Shown here: piece after piece, positions 47,990-58,779 of the stretch
Numbering within the stretch: position 1 is the stretch's first letter
Layout of the letters: each line of letters starts with the position of its first letter
Assembly (NCBI RefSeq): GCF_032062135.1
Contig: NC_092860.1
Span: 62,581,708-62,645,707, forward strand
Origin: Pyxicephalus adspersus
Taxonomy: Eukaryota; Chordata; Amphibia; Anura; Pyxicephalidae
Direction of reading: 5' to 3'
DNA: 64,000 nt
Notes under the pieces: model-generated
What the model was told of the DNA's origin: nothing
The model's input: the letters and a program-made list of their open reading frames with translations, nothing else
Databases searched by the model: none
Program-made: the position numbers and the translations under genes

Positions 47990-49274
47990 CCCCCCTAGCG
48001 TTCTAATTCTGTCAGTTTTTTATGCAAAAAGTGATCCTATTTTTTCAGCAAAGAAATTTTTGTTTGTATTGTAGGCCTGTAATTCTTAGGACTAACTCCC
48101 AGGTATAATACTTATTTAATATATTATAATCATAAATTATAATATAATACATAAATATAAAATCATAATTATAAAAAATATTGAAATAATGGACCACAAC
48201 ATGTAATTTATCAAAAAAAAATATTTTATCAAAAAAATCTCTGAAATTTTCCAAACAAGGGTGCAATATTATTAATAAATAATAATATAAATTAAATGCA
48301 GATTTTAGAAAAAAAATATTTAAATTTTTAGTAGACATCCTGGGTGTGGTAGAATTTGAAGCAGGGTGCTTCACAAAGTCTAACATCACAGTCAGGACAG
48401 TAGAACCTGGTTTCCTTGCGTTTCTTCCTTCCTATGTCATCGGTCTTTGAGCAGCAAACCACGCACATCCTTGTAGGTGCTGCCTTTTTCTGGGTTGGTG
48501 GGATGTATTCAATGAAGTAACGACTGGTTACTGTTCTGGTTAATGACTGGTCAGGTGTTGACAACAGTGGAAGCACGATGTCCAGGTCTATTCATAGCCA
48601 CTGATGGTGTTTGGTGGTTCTTGACTATGGATTCGGAAACTTGCAAAATAAAGTCCGAATGATTCACAGGCCTCTGACTACTGATTACATAGTACTCTGC
48701 TTTGAAATTTTCCCGCCCCCACATTCCATTACTCCACCGCATCACCCGGAAGATGTCACATCTTCCTGGGTGATGCAATGGGCATGTCCCCGCTCTGCTC
48801 ACTCCCCTAGATCCAGCAACGGCTGCTCGCATCATCCCGAGGATGCGAGCATCACATCCTTCAGGTGATGCAAGCAGCTATAGTAAATTCTGGGGGTAAT
48901 GCCAGCGGGAAATCGCTGCTGGCATCACCCTCGGAATTTACTTTTGCTGATCACATCACCAGTTGGGTGTGATGCACCATGCAGGAATCCTGCATGGTGC
49001 ATCACATCTAACTGCAGATGCGAGCAGCGGTGTGGCCAGGAGCCGGGTGGCATTTAAAAGCAGATTACTTGGTAATCTGCTTTTAAATTTCTGCCCTGGC
49101 CACGCGCCCCGATGGACAGGCGCCCCGGCATCACAGCGGGATCATCCGATCGCCACTGGAGTGCGGGGCACAGGTAAGAGGGGCTTCTAAAGTTACCCCG
49201 AGTGTGACTCGGGGTTACTGCTTTTTGCAAGTTTTTTCCACCCCGAGTAACACTCGAGATTACCTCTAGGGGGA
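47990..49274 (-). mobile_element. piggyBac element, internally deleted (copy 3)
   Basis: Bounded by TTAA at 47986-47989 and 49275-49278. The left end, CCCCCCTAGCGTTCTAATTC, matches copy 2 at 21420. The right end has the same subterminal palindrome (ACCCCGAGTGTGACTCGGGG near 49195). A remnant of the transposase tail remains on the minus strand (48328-48576). The rest of the transposase is gone, so it is a deletion derivative and a likely link between the family's autonomous parent and its MITEs. Confidence 0.93.
48328..48576 (-). pseudogene. piggyBac transposase C-terminal Cys-rich domain
   Basis: The frame reads SRYFIEYIPPTQKKAAPTRM, then CVVCCSKTDD, KETRFYCPDCDVRLCEAPCF and KFYHT. The spacing C-x2-C...C-x2-C...C-x3-C...H is the cross-brace zinc-binding domain at the C-terminus of piggyBac transposases, which binds the transposon ends. 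The frame ends naturally after YHTQDVY. The DDD catalytic core is not present upstream, so this is an orphan domain. Confidence 0.88.
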
Positions 49275-49553
49275 TTAAATGTAACACTTTAGAGTGTTAG
49301 CAGAGCCGGAATGTGCACAAAGCCACATAGGCCATGGCCTAGGACAACTTGACAGGTAGGGGCTTCAATTTGCTGCCAGACCAGTTGGCTCAACTCTGCT
49401 TTTGTTTTTAACCCAATAACAATATTTCCAGCTTTTGAGTATTATTAGCAAGTAAATTTTCTGACCCCCAAAATAAGTGAAAAGCATTGTAAACATGATT
49501 ATGCTGTGCTGAAGCTTGGTATTTTTCAGTAGGTGTCAGCTTTAAGGCACAGA

Positions 49554-49672
49554 GGGCCTGATTTATGAAAGCTCTTGAAGACTGGTGAAGATAGACTACC
49601 ATGAGAGAATCTGGGTGATCCAGCAGACATGGAAGATATTTCTTAATATTCATTTGGTAATAGCTGACAAAT
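49554..49672. repeat. Left half of a palindromic MITE
   Basis: GGCCTGATTTATGAAAGCTC, CTGGGTGATCCAGCAGAC and the run to TAGCTGACAAAT match the left half of the MITE at 36534. The right half seems to be at 51848-51983, on the far side of the LINE at 49720-51718. Confidence 0.7.
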
Positions 49673-49719
49673 CAAAACAACTTTGTCATTTTTAAATTAG
49701 TGAACTTTTAAGGGCCCCT

Positions 49720-51718
49720 TAAAGGATGTCTCTGGGTGGGTAACTGGGGATAAAGAAAAGGCAGATTTACTAAACACTTTTTTTTAGCTCACAAAGGAAA
49801 ATGGCAGAGCTTAAGTCCAAATTCATAATAACAAAGTCACTGCCTTAAATGAGTCACAATGGTTCAAAATTGATATGAACAGTTGGGCAAAATTAAGGTT
49901 GACAAAGCACCAGGACCTGGTGCATTACATTCACATGTACTCAAAGAACTGAGCTTGGTTATTTCAAAACCATTATTTCTAATTTTTAGAGACTCTTTAG
50001 TCACTGGCATGGTACCGATGGATTGGCGTAGGACAATGTGGTTCCTATCTTCAGAAAGGGAGCAAAGTTAATACCAGGTAACTACAGCCTGGTTAGTTTA
50101 CCATCTATAGCTGGCAAGGTCCTAGAGAGTTTGATAAAGAACCACATAAAGCAGTTTCTACTAGAAAATAATATTAAAAGTGATAGTTAGCATGACTTCA
50201 AGAAAGACAGAAGTTGTCAAACAAATTTACTCTCTATATATGAGGAAGTAAGTAAACAAGTAGACAGTGGAATAGCAACTGATATAGTTTACTTGGACTT
50301 TGCTAAAGCATTTGACACCGTACCCCTCAGACTGTTAATATGCAAGTTAGGGTCAATAGATTTAGAAAAGTAAATCTGTAAATAGATAGAGAACTGGCTT
50401 AAAGACTGCATCCAGTGAGTTGTAATTATTGATTTATACTCTGAATGGTCCAAGGTTATTAGTGGTGCACCCCAGGGTTCAGTGTTGGGACCTTTAATGT
50501 TTAACATATTTATAAATGATATAGAGCTTGGGATTAAAAGTACCATTTCTGTGTTTGCAGATGACACCAAACTATGTAATGCAGTTAGGTCCATACAGGA
50601 TGTCTACAATCTACAAGCAGACCTGGATGTACTGTTTGATTGGGCAGCCAAGTGGCAAATGGCATTTAATATAGATTAATGTAAAGTTATGCACTTGGGG
50701 GCTATTAACATGCATGCTTCATATTGTCTTGGGGGAACACTTTTGGGGGAGTCAGAAATGGAAAAGGATATGGGGGTTCTGGTAGATCAAAGACCTAATA
50801 ATAGCATGCAATGCCAAGCTGCAATATCTAAAGCTAGTAAAGTACTTTTTTGTATTATAAGAGGAATAGACTGCAGAGATGGAGACATATTTCTGCCCCT
50901 GTACAAAGCACTGGTCAGACAACATTCACAAAAATGACATTGTGGAATTGGAGAGAGTGCAGAGAAGGGCAACTAATCTAAAAAAAGGAATGGGGGAGCT
51001 CAGCTATGAGGAGAGATTAGCTGAACTGAATCTATTCTCCCTTGAGAAGAGACGTTTAAGGGGGGATATGATCAACCTGTATAAATATATAATAGGTCCA
51101 TATAGAGAAGGGCAACTAATCTAAAAAAAGGAATGGGGGAGCTCAGCTATGAGGAGAGATTAGCTGAACTGAATCTATTCTCCCTTGAGATGAGACGTTT
51201 AAGGGGGGATATGATCAACCTGTATAAATATATAATAGGTCCATATAGAGAACTCGCTTCCCAATTATTCACTTTGAGATCATTACAAAGGACAAGTGGG
51301 CACTGTTTGCGTCTGGAGGAAAAGAAGTTTAAGCTCCGCATAAGGAAGGATTGTTCACTGTAAGGTCTCTGAAAATGTGGAATCGGCTCCCTCAGGAAGT
51401 AGTTTCAGTAACTACTATAGATTGCTTTAAGAAAAAGCTGGATGCTTTTCTAGAAGCACAAAATATAACTGGGTATTAAGGATTTAAAGTAAAGATAACA
51501 GAGACTGTTGATCCAGGGGAAATCCGATTGCCCCATGGAATCAGGAAGGATTTTTTTTCCCCTGTTGAAGCAAATTGTATCAGGGTTTTTTCTGCCTTCC
51601 TCTGGACCAACTATGTCTTATAGGGTTTTATATCTTGGATATGTTTATTTCCCTAGTGGTTGAAATTGATGAACTTGATGTCTTTTTTCAACCTAACCTA
51701 CTATGTAACTATGTAAAT
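49720..51718 (+). pseudogene. CR1-like LINE, 5'-truncated, reverse transcriptase relic
   Basis: Blocks in order are a GDKEKADLLNTFF-like start near 49750, VDKAPGPGALHSHVLKEL near 49895, a stop-laden NYRP region near 50090, VYLDFAKAFDTVPLRLL near 50290, and GAPQGSVLGPLMFNIFINDI near 50465. The catalytic FADDTKL box follows near 50555. The tail has SYEERLAELNLFSLEKRRLR and RLPQEVV near 51390. It ends with CR1-style 3' sequence (CTACTATGTAACTATGTAA). Stops and a 143-base duplication make it inactive. The endonuclease half is absent, as usual for truncated CR1 copies. Confidence 0.8.
50962..51247 (+). repeat. 143-base tandem duplication inside the CR1-like LINE
   Basis: Positions 50962-51104 and 51105-51247 are identical except for one base (GAGAAGAGACG versus GAGATGAGACG). 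The length is not a multiple of three, so the duplication shifts the frame. The near identity implies a recent event, far younger than the decay of the LINE around it, or an assembly artefact. Confidence 0.93.
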
Positions 51719-51847
51719 CACTAATACAAAAAACCTCTAAAACACATTGTTAAAACCTCAAATCCAAAAAATAATCACGTGTACAAACATTCATATATTC
51801 TCTATTATTTACATTTTTCACATGTACAGTTGTTCATTCCCCTACTA

Positions 51848-51983
51848 TTCAATTTCAGTCCTGGACCAGATCTATTTCCGGTTTGCTAAATCACCCAGGT
51901 TTCTCTCATGATAGTCTAACTTCACTAGTCTTGGAAATAGTCTAACTTCACTAACTTGGGGAGCTTTAATAAATCAGACCTAG
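51848..51983. repeat. Right half of a palindromic MITE
   Basis: CCGGTTTGCTAAATCACCCA and GGGGAGCTTTAATAAATCAG match the right half of the MITE at 36534. A short internal repeat of TAGTCTAACTTCACTA occurs within it. Confidence 0.7.
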
Positions 51984-52177
51984 AGTGTCTAGATAGCTGG
52001 CTGCCAATGTTCTGCTCCTAACATTCACAATCTGCAATTTCACTTCAACTTGTAATGCTGTGATTACTTAAAAGTGAATTTTCCTTCATTTTATGATAAA
52101 AGTTATTTAGAGATGAGAAGATGTCCCTTCAGTTTTTACCATATAATTTTACATATGCCACATCCCTTAATAAATAT

Positions 52178-52768
52178 CGTCAAAAAGAAGTCCTTTTATA
52201 CAATAGGGTCAATATCCTTGAGACTTTAAAAGCATGTATTCATTAACAATCTGATACATATTTCCTATTAATACACATGTTTATTAAACAGATAAAAAAT
52301 ATAAAAACACTTATGCTCCAATGATGAATCTGTGGTTATTACCGATAGGCTTATATCAGGTCAACGCGTTTCTCGGAACATAATCCGCTTCCTCAGGAAC
52401 ATATCTTCTGTTTCCACAATTAATTCCCCTGATTGGACAGACGGGTCAGAAGATCGATTGAAGTATATGGACAAGCGGATATAGACCATAGGCTGGGCTT
52501 TATTCACTTCCAATATAGGTCTCATAAGTTTTTATTGTGTATCCTGCCCAGATGGGAATATTGGCACAATCACCTTACATGCCTGAGTAAGGTTGTAAGG
52601 TGATTGTGCCGATATTCTCATCTGGGCAGGATACACAATTATACTCAATTATCTGTCTAATAAACATGTGTAACAATAAGAAATATGTATCGTAGTGTTA
52701 ATAAATACATGCCTTTAAAGTCCCAAGGATGTTGACCCTGTTGTATAAAAATACTTCTTTTTGATGAT
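52178..52768. repeat. Nested foldback (inverted repeat) structure
   Basis: Outer arms: about 52178-52295 is an inverted copy of about 52657-52768, for example CAAAAAGAAGTCCTTTTATA on the left and the complement of CAAAAAGAAGTATTTTTATA on the right. Inner arms: 52534-52577 and 52596-52639 are 44-base inverted repeats with 2 mismatches and an 18-base loop. No coding capacity. The sequence CAACGCGTTTCTCGGAAC near 52362 resembles a common frog dispersed repeat. Confidence 0.85.
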
Positions 52769-54687
52769 ATGATAAAAGTTAAATATAAGCGGATTTGTTA
52801 AAATGAGAAACACCTTCACATTTTGCTTTTTAAGTTTTCACTAAACCTTCCCCCAAAAGGCAGACGTTTACAAAAGCAGTACTTAAACAAAACAAAAGCA
52901 GTAAAACAAAACAAAAACAAATCAGGGCAATGATTTAAAAAAGAAAAAGAAGTTTTTTTCTGGGTTTAAAATGCTTTAAAAAGTGTAAAGCATACTGAAG
53001 GAAAGAATGGAGAAGAATAAGTGTTTCACCTTAGAACATCATCTTATGCACTTCCAATGCTGCAATGACAAACTCAATCCCTCAAAAATAAATTTTAATA
53101 ATGTGGATATTTTTCTAGGTTGTGTCAGTATGGTACTAATTGTGTCTCTAGATATGCTTTTGAAGTGTAGTACAGTAATATAGACAGAGATTTGGTATGG
53201 GGACAGGTTTCTGTCAGTATTGTACCGATTGTCCTAGCAGAGATGTTTCTGTGTTAGCATGGTACTAAATATATTTGGAAGCATGTTTCTGGCTGTGTCA
53301 GTATAGTATTTATTCTGTCTCTATGCATGTTTGTGAGAAATTCCATTGTTTTATTAGGGCACCTTTATACTTGCATATTTTAAAGTACGCAGTTTAAAAG
53401 AAAAAAGTAAAGTATGCTGATTTTGGTGCACTGACCAGCAATTTCTTGTTAAATCCAACCTAATTAATCCTTTAAAATACACATAGTCTTACTAAATTTT
53501 AGTGATATAATACATGCTACAATACACCCTGGACCTAGTGATATAGTGATTCAGAGGCTGTTTAGACAAACACTGAATGCCAAAAGGCATTATTTGTGCA
53601 GTATTTTTTTTGTACTGTAAAGATGGGAAACGGGAAAAGCCTGAATGGGGTAAGCAATGTAGCTCAAAGTGTGGTGGGGCCTAAAGGCTACTAAATGAGG
53701 AAGTAAAAATCTTTCTGCTCAATTCAAACTTAGCACTTGGATTAGAAACTCTGCAAAGTTATAATTAAAATGTATTTTTCCAGACTTGTTATTCTAGATC
53801 AAGAATTAGTCTGAAGGCAGATTGAACTGGCATAGTCTATTAACACACACTCCCACAATCTTTCTCTCGCGTTATTTGTAGTTCATATATGTAAAATATG
53901 TTACCTCTTTGTTCCACTTCTATGGTAGCAGATTAAAAAAAAAAAGAGAGAGAAAAAGAAAAAGAAAACAAAATTATTCTTTTATTAATTGCACATCTAA
54001 AAAAACTGTTATTTTAAACATGCAATGTATTTCATTTAACTTAATTGTAAATGTGTACATTACTAAACTTAACTGTGTAAAACGCTTAACTAATGAATTT
54101 CAAATCACATCTCTAAACTTGTCAAGTAATACAAGATTCATGTGACACTTTTTTATGCAAAATACCAGAGCTTTGCATAAAATCTGCATTCATATATCCC
54201 AGCCGTTAAAATGGGAGACAATTTTTCACAAACTTGATAACACTGCAACTTATGAAAGGTGTGTCTGCTATAAAGAAAGTTGAAAAAATTTGTAGAAAGC
54301 TTTGATATAACAAAATAACCAGAAGAGCAAAACCTTAAGTAACCACTTTTAGTTAAACAAACTGACATAAACATGAAGCATAACATATAAAGGCAAACAA
54401 AACAATCTGATAATACACTGTAAATTCATTATTTATATAAAAAAGACATACATTGACAAATAATTAAATGATTTAGGAAATTTAAAAGATGCAGTTGAGA
54501 ATTGTCACTGTAAACTAACAAATCAGATCAAGATATACACAACCACTAAAGAAAATAACTGTTGCCATATGAAGATATATATGTATGCACATGCCCTGTT
54601 GACAATTTGTAAGGTTAAGAGAACTTGTAAGGAGTTTAAATTAACCAAATTAACCAGTACAAAATACCCCTAAAATGGAAAATTGTT
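52769..54687. other. AT-rich DNA with a degenerate minisatellite
   Basis: Between about 53117 and 53330 the phrase TGTCAGTATGGTACTAATTG recurs three or four times in diverged form. A purine run (A/G only) lies at about 53933-53968. Otherwise no gene or clear transposon ends are seen. Confidence 0.5.
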
Positions 54688-54948
54688 GTAATTTTCCTTT
54701 CCCGTAAACTTCTCCTGACAGCATGCACAAATAGGTTGGCTCTGCACCTTGCTCTTTATAGGACCACCTTACCAAATCTTTAAAAGTAACCTCCCTCTAC
54801 CCTGCAGGTGTTCTTAAACAAGCTTGCGAAGGGATAAGGGAGGGAAACATGCTGTCAGGAATAGTTTACAGGAAATGAAAATTACAGGTAAATATACCAA
54901 CAATTGTCTATTTTCTTGACACTCTTCCTGACAGCATGCACAAATGGG
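54688..54948. repeat. Inverted plus direct repeats, likely element terminus
   Basis: TTGTAATTTTCCTTTCCCGT...CCTGACAGCATG (about 54688-54726) is inverted at about 54848-54888, and CCTGACAGCATGCACAAAT recurs directly at about 54928-54946. The 62-base repeat shared with 12874-12935 lies in the spacer (54754-54815). Mixed inverted and direct terminal repeats are a feature of tyrosine-recombinase retroelements, but no coding part is recognised beside it. Confidence 0.65.
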
Positions 54949-56305
54949 ATGTAGCAAGCAAAAATAAAAAGTGAGAGAAGAAAACAACAAACAATGCCAC
55001 ATGATGTAAGCATACTACATGGTATTAAAAACCCTGGGATGCAAAATCTGTCAAAGATAATTAGATACTCCGTAAAGAATTGCTAGAGAGGCTGACTAGA
55101 ACTTTCACAACTATACAATCATTGTTTCTCTGTAGGTAAATGGAGAAAATCTTCCTCATTTTCATGGGAACCGTTAGAAATTGAGTATTTCCATGCTGAG
55201 AAATTACTTCTCAGTTGGAGTGATACACAGGATACCCCTTAAACAAGACATTTATTGATAGATGCATATACATTTCAGGAAGATAGGTGCAATCTGGCTC
55301 TTTTCAGGGAGGGTGCTTAGTTAGAAAACCTTGCATGTCATGGTCACAGTAAATCAATAATTTTATCTTCCAAGTCCATTTTCTTATTGAGCAGACCTAG
55401 ACTGGATGGAAGGGAAGCTCCTTGAGAACTTCCAGGAGCAGAGGCAAGTCCTATGCTGAAAAGAATTACTCTAAGTGAAGGCTTCAATTTCACAACTGCT
55501 TTGAAGAACTGTCACCTCAAAAACAATCTACTAACTTGGTGATTGTGGGGGCTGACACTTGGACCTATACAAGTTGACCCAGAGTTCCTTGTCCGAAGCT
55601 GAATGCAGAATATTCTGGAACCTGTGGTGGTGATGGGTTAACCAAGAAAACCCTTGATTTCTGCTATATGAATAAAAACTTTCTGTATATTGTGGCATCT
55701 ATTTATAGATGTTTGTAAGCTTTGAGCATATCTGCCACCACAGAGAATATCCAGATGCTAGGAGCCTCTGCCTTCCAGCAAGTTGACATTCAGTCCCGGG
55801 CGGTCAAGGATTGAAGGCTGCTAATGGCCATGAAAAAGTTAGTCCTGGCAGGAAGGAATAAAAGTAGTAGCCATCATGATTAGAGTTAACACCTTTCCAA
55901 TTTCAGCCAATAGGAAAGAATTATCATTGCTTTTTCTGAATCCTTCCTTATTTTCAGAAGACCTCTCAAGATAACTGCTACTGGTTATAAAACTTATGGA
56001 AAAAAATAAACTTTTCGTGCTAGGGTTACGGCCAGTATTTGCTTGCACTTGGACATAACTGGAGATGCAAGCAGGTCTATGGACTTGAAAAACTGCATCT
56101 GCCCAGAGACCACTTGTGGTTGTGGTTGAGAAGTGATCTGCTTATATGATCACCCAACAAATTTTCAGGGTGGTGGTTAGGAGACAGAAAAGTTGAGATG
56201 GTTCCTGGTCCAAGAAAAACAAAAAACCTGACTGACTTGATGGAAATGGACAGGCTTTGTTCCACTTTGTCTGGTAATGTGGAAGATCTGACCTGCATAA
56301 TTATG
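54949..56305. other. Possible decayed repeat body; no gene called
   Basis: Open frames on the minus strand (for example 55839-56048) have no motif I recognise. The stretch may be the interior of the element whose terminus is at 54688-54948, but this is unproven. Confidence 0.25.
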
Positions 56306-56330
56306 ATAAAATAATAATAATAATAATAAT
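56306..56330. repeat. AAT microsatellite
   Basis: About seven uninterrupted AAT/ATA triplets. Confidence 0.9.
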
Positions 56331-56675
56331 TCCTTCCCTGGCAATGTAAACACCCCTAAAACTGTTTGAACCCACACCATCATTTGTGCCACTTTGCACG
56401 GCAAAAGTGTTCTAGATTTCAGTGTAATAATTATTATCTTCAAATTTCTATTCCCTGCATAGGCCCTAACTGGCTCTTCTAATAGTTCACCAGAGTCAGA
56501 ATTTGCAGAATGGTCTTCTTGTGACTCTCCACTTGGTTTTGGATATTGTCAGCAAAGAACATTCATTCAAGTAGTGACATAGGCTGACTCCCTGAACCAC
56601 AGCAAGGTTATCACTTTGACAAATGTTTTAATAAACATTGTTGGAGCTGTGCAAAGACTGCAGGGTAGACAATTT

Positions 56676-57324
56676 TAGGGATGAGCAAGCGAGACTTGTA
56701 AGTTCAATCTCGCGTCGAATCGGGCCTTTCTCGCTTACCGAACATTTATGCGAGAACAGCCTTGTGATTCGCCATGAGGTTGTGTTTTCGCCAAACTAAA
56801 GAGGCAAAAGGCAGGGGCAGTAACGCCCACTATTTTAGGCGAAAAAGGTGGCTGGGAGCGAATCATTTGCTCTCAAGATGAATAGCATAGCCCAGCAGCC
56901 CAATCAGGAAAGATGTGAGCACACAGATACAGGAAAGAAGGGAGGGGTTAGCCACTCCATCTTGTGTTCTGTTTGAAGGAGAGAAGCAGGGAGAAAAGTG
57001 GATTGTGACAGGGACAGGTTAGGAGCCTTCTGTATATCAGTATATATACAGATATAGCAGGTTTTGATGGTACCTGTTCCTTTGTACCAAAAAAGCCAGT
57101 TTGCTACAGAAAAATTTCTGTCCTCTCAAAAATATACAGAAATTTCAGTCTTTGATACCTCTTGCTATTTACAAAAAAGCCAGTTTGCTACAGAAAAATT
57201 TATGTCCTACTCTAAAAAAAAATGCAGATATTTCAATCTGATATCTCCTGCTATTTACCAAAAAAGCCTGTCCTATCCAGATACAATACAGATATTTCAG
57301 TGTTTGATACCTCTTGCTATTTAC
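56676..57324. mobile_element. Left end of an outer hAT-like element with tandem repeats
   Basis: Begins near TAGGGATGAGCAAGCGAGAC, followed by Cys/Gly-free noncoding sequence with TCGCGTCGAATCGGGCC, a layout like the left ends of hAT-type repeats. From about 57090 there are diverged tandem units (TACAGATATTTCAGT...GATACCTCTTGCTATTTACC). The repeat run resumes at 62896-63022 on the other side of the inner hAT, so the inner element split it. The right end of the outer element is not in the window, since an L1 follows at 63024. Confidence 0.6.
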
Positions 57325-58199
57325 TAGTGTTGGTCGAATAGCTCACTATTTGATTCGACCGCTATTCGGTCGAATAGTGCAAAATTATTCGGGTGAACGA
57401 ATGTCGAATTCAAACTCCATTAAAGTCAATTGGGGAAAAATTCAGTAGAGCTTCTATAGCCTATAAATACATTTAAAAAGACTCCCCCAGCTCTGCACAA
57501 CACTGTACAAGTAAAAAAAAATAAGGAAGGCTTTTTTATGTTGCTGGCAAGGCCATTATATGGGGCAGTCAAGGGAACATGCCAGATTTTATACTGGCCT
57601 CCGAGTAGAGGCAGAGAGGGCCAAGAGGGGGTTCGTCCGGTCCAAAAATTAGACACCAGGTTTAACCGCACCGTTACAAGCCATACACAGGCTTCAGAGT
57701 ACAGGCAGAGGTCCCTGAGAGGGGTCTTTCAGTCAAAAAAATAGCCAGCTACACAGCTGTGTTATAAGTTACAACTGACAGGTGGCAGCAGCAGGAGGAG
57801 GAGGTGGTGGGCACCGAGACGGAGCGGGGACCGAATTGGTAACTGTCATCTAGAGCTGGGTGTAGTGCATCATCAATGCCACCTAGATGTCTCTAATACC
57901 ATGTTTAGGAAAGGAGTACCGACAGGTAGCAGCAGCAACAGCAGGAGGAGGAGGCAGTGGGCTCTGAGACGGATCATGGAAAGCATTGGTAACTGGCACC
58001 TAGAGCTGGGTACTGGGCAGACGGCAGCAGTAACAGCATGAGGAGGAGGCGGTGGGCCCTGAGACGGAGCAAGGACGGCATTAGAGGTTGAGGCCATCAC
58101 CTATATGGACAGTGTAGAAGCTGTAGCTATTGGAGACATGAATGGATGAACAAGATTCCAATCTGTCCCTAGCTACTATGTAGCAAAACCACATGAAAG

Positions 58200-58500
58200 G
58201 GAATGGGGACCTGGGTACTGGGCAGTGGGCAATCTATCAAAATAAACAAAAAATGTATTTCTGTAAAACAAATACAGATATTTAGTTCTGATACCACTTG
58301 CAATCTATCAAAATAAACAGAAACATTTCTGTATTTCTGTAAAAAAATACAGATTATTAAATCTGATACCATTTGCAATCTATCAAAATAAACAAAAACA
58401 TTTCTGTAAAAAAAATATTTCATTCTGATCCTACTTGCTATCTATCAAAAAAGCCAGAAAAACTTCTGTATTTCTGTAAAAAAAATACAGATATTTCTTT
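58200..58500. repeat. Tandem repeats, 60-75-base units, inside the inner hAT
   Basis: Units contain AATACAGATATT...TCTGATACCACTTGCAATCT and ATCAAAATAAAC. They are related to the tandem units of the outer element (57090-57324 and 62896-63022), which read CAGATATTTCAGT and GATACCTCTTGCTATTTACC. Confidence 0.75.
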
Positions 58501-58779
58501 TTGCTACCACTTATGAATCACAGCTCTGTTACAAATGATATAGGCCTCAAAGTAGATAGAGGCAGAGGGCCCTGAGGGAGGTGCTCTGTAAAAAATATTA
58601 GCCAGTTACACAGCTCCATTGCAAATTATAGGCCTCAGAGAGTAGAGGTAGAGGGCCACGAGGGGGACGAGTAGAAGGAGATGCCGAAGGCTGTGAATGT
58701 CCTCTCCCATCAAGGTGTCAGCAGGCCGTGCAGCAGTTGACGACTAATCAGTACTCTGCAGAGGGGGTGTTGAAGTCAT

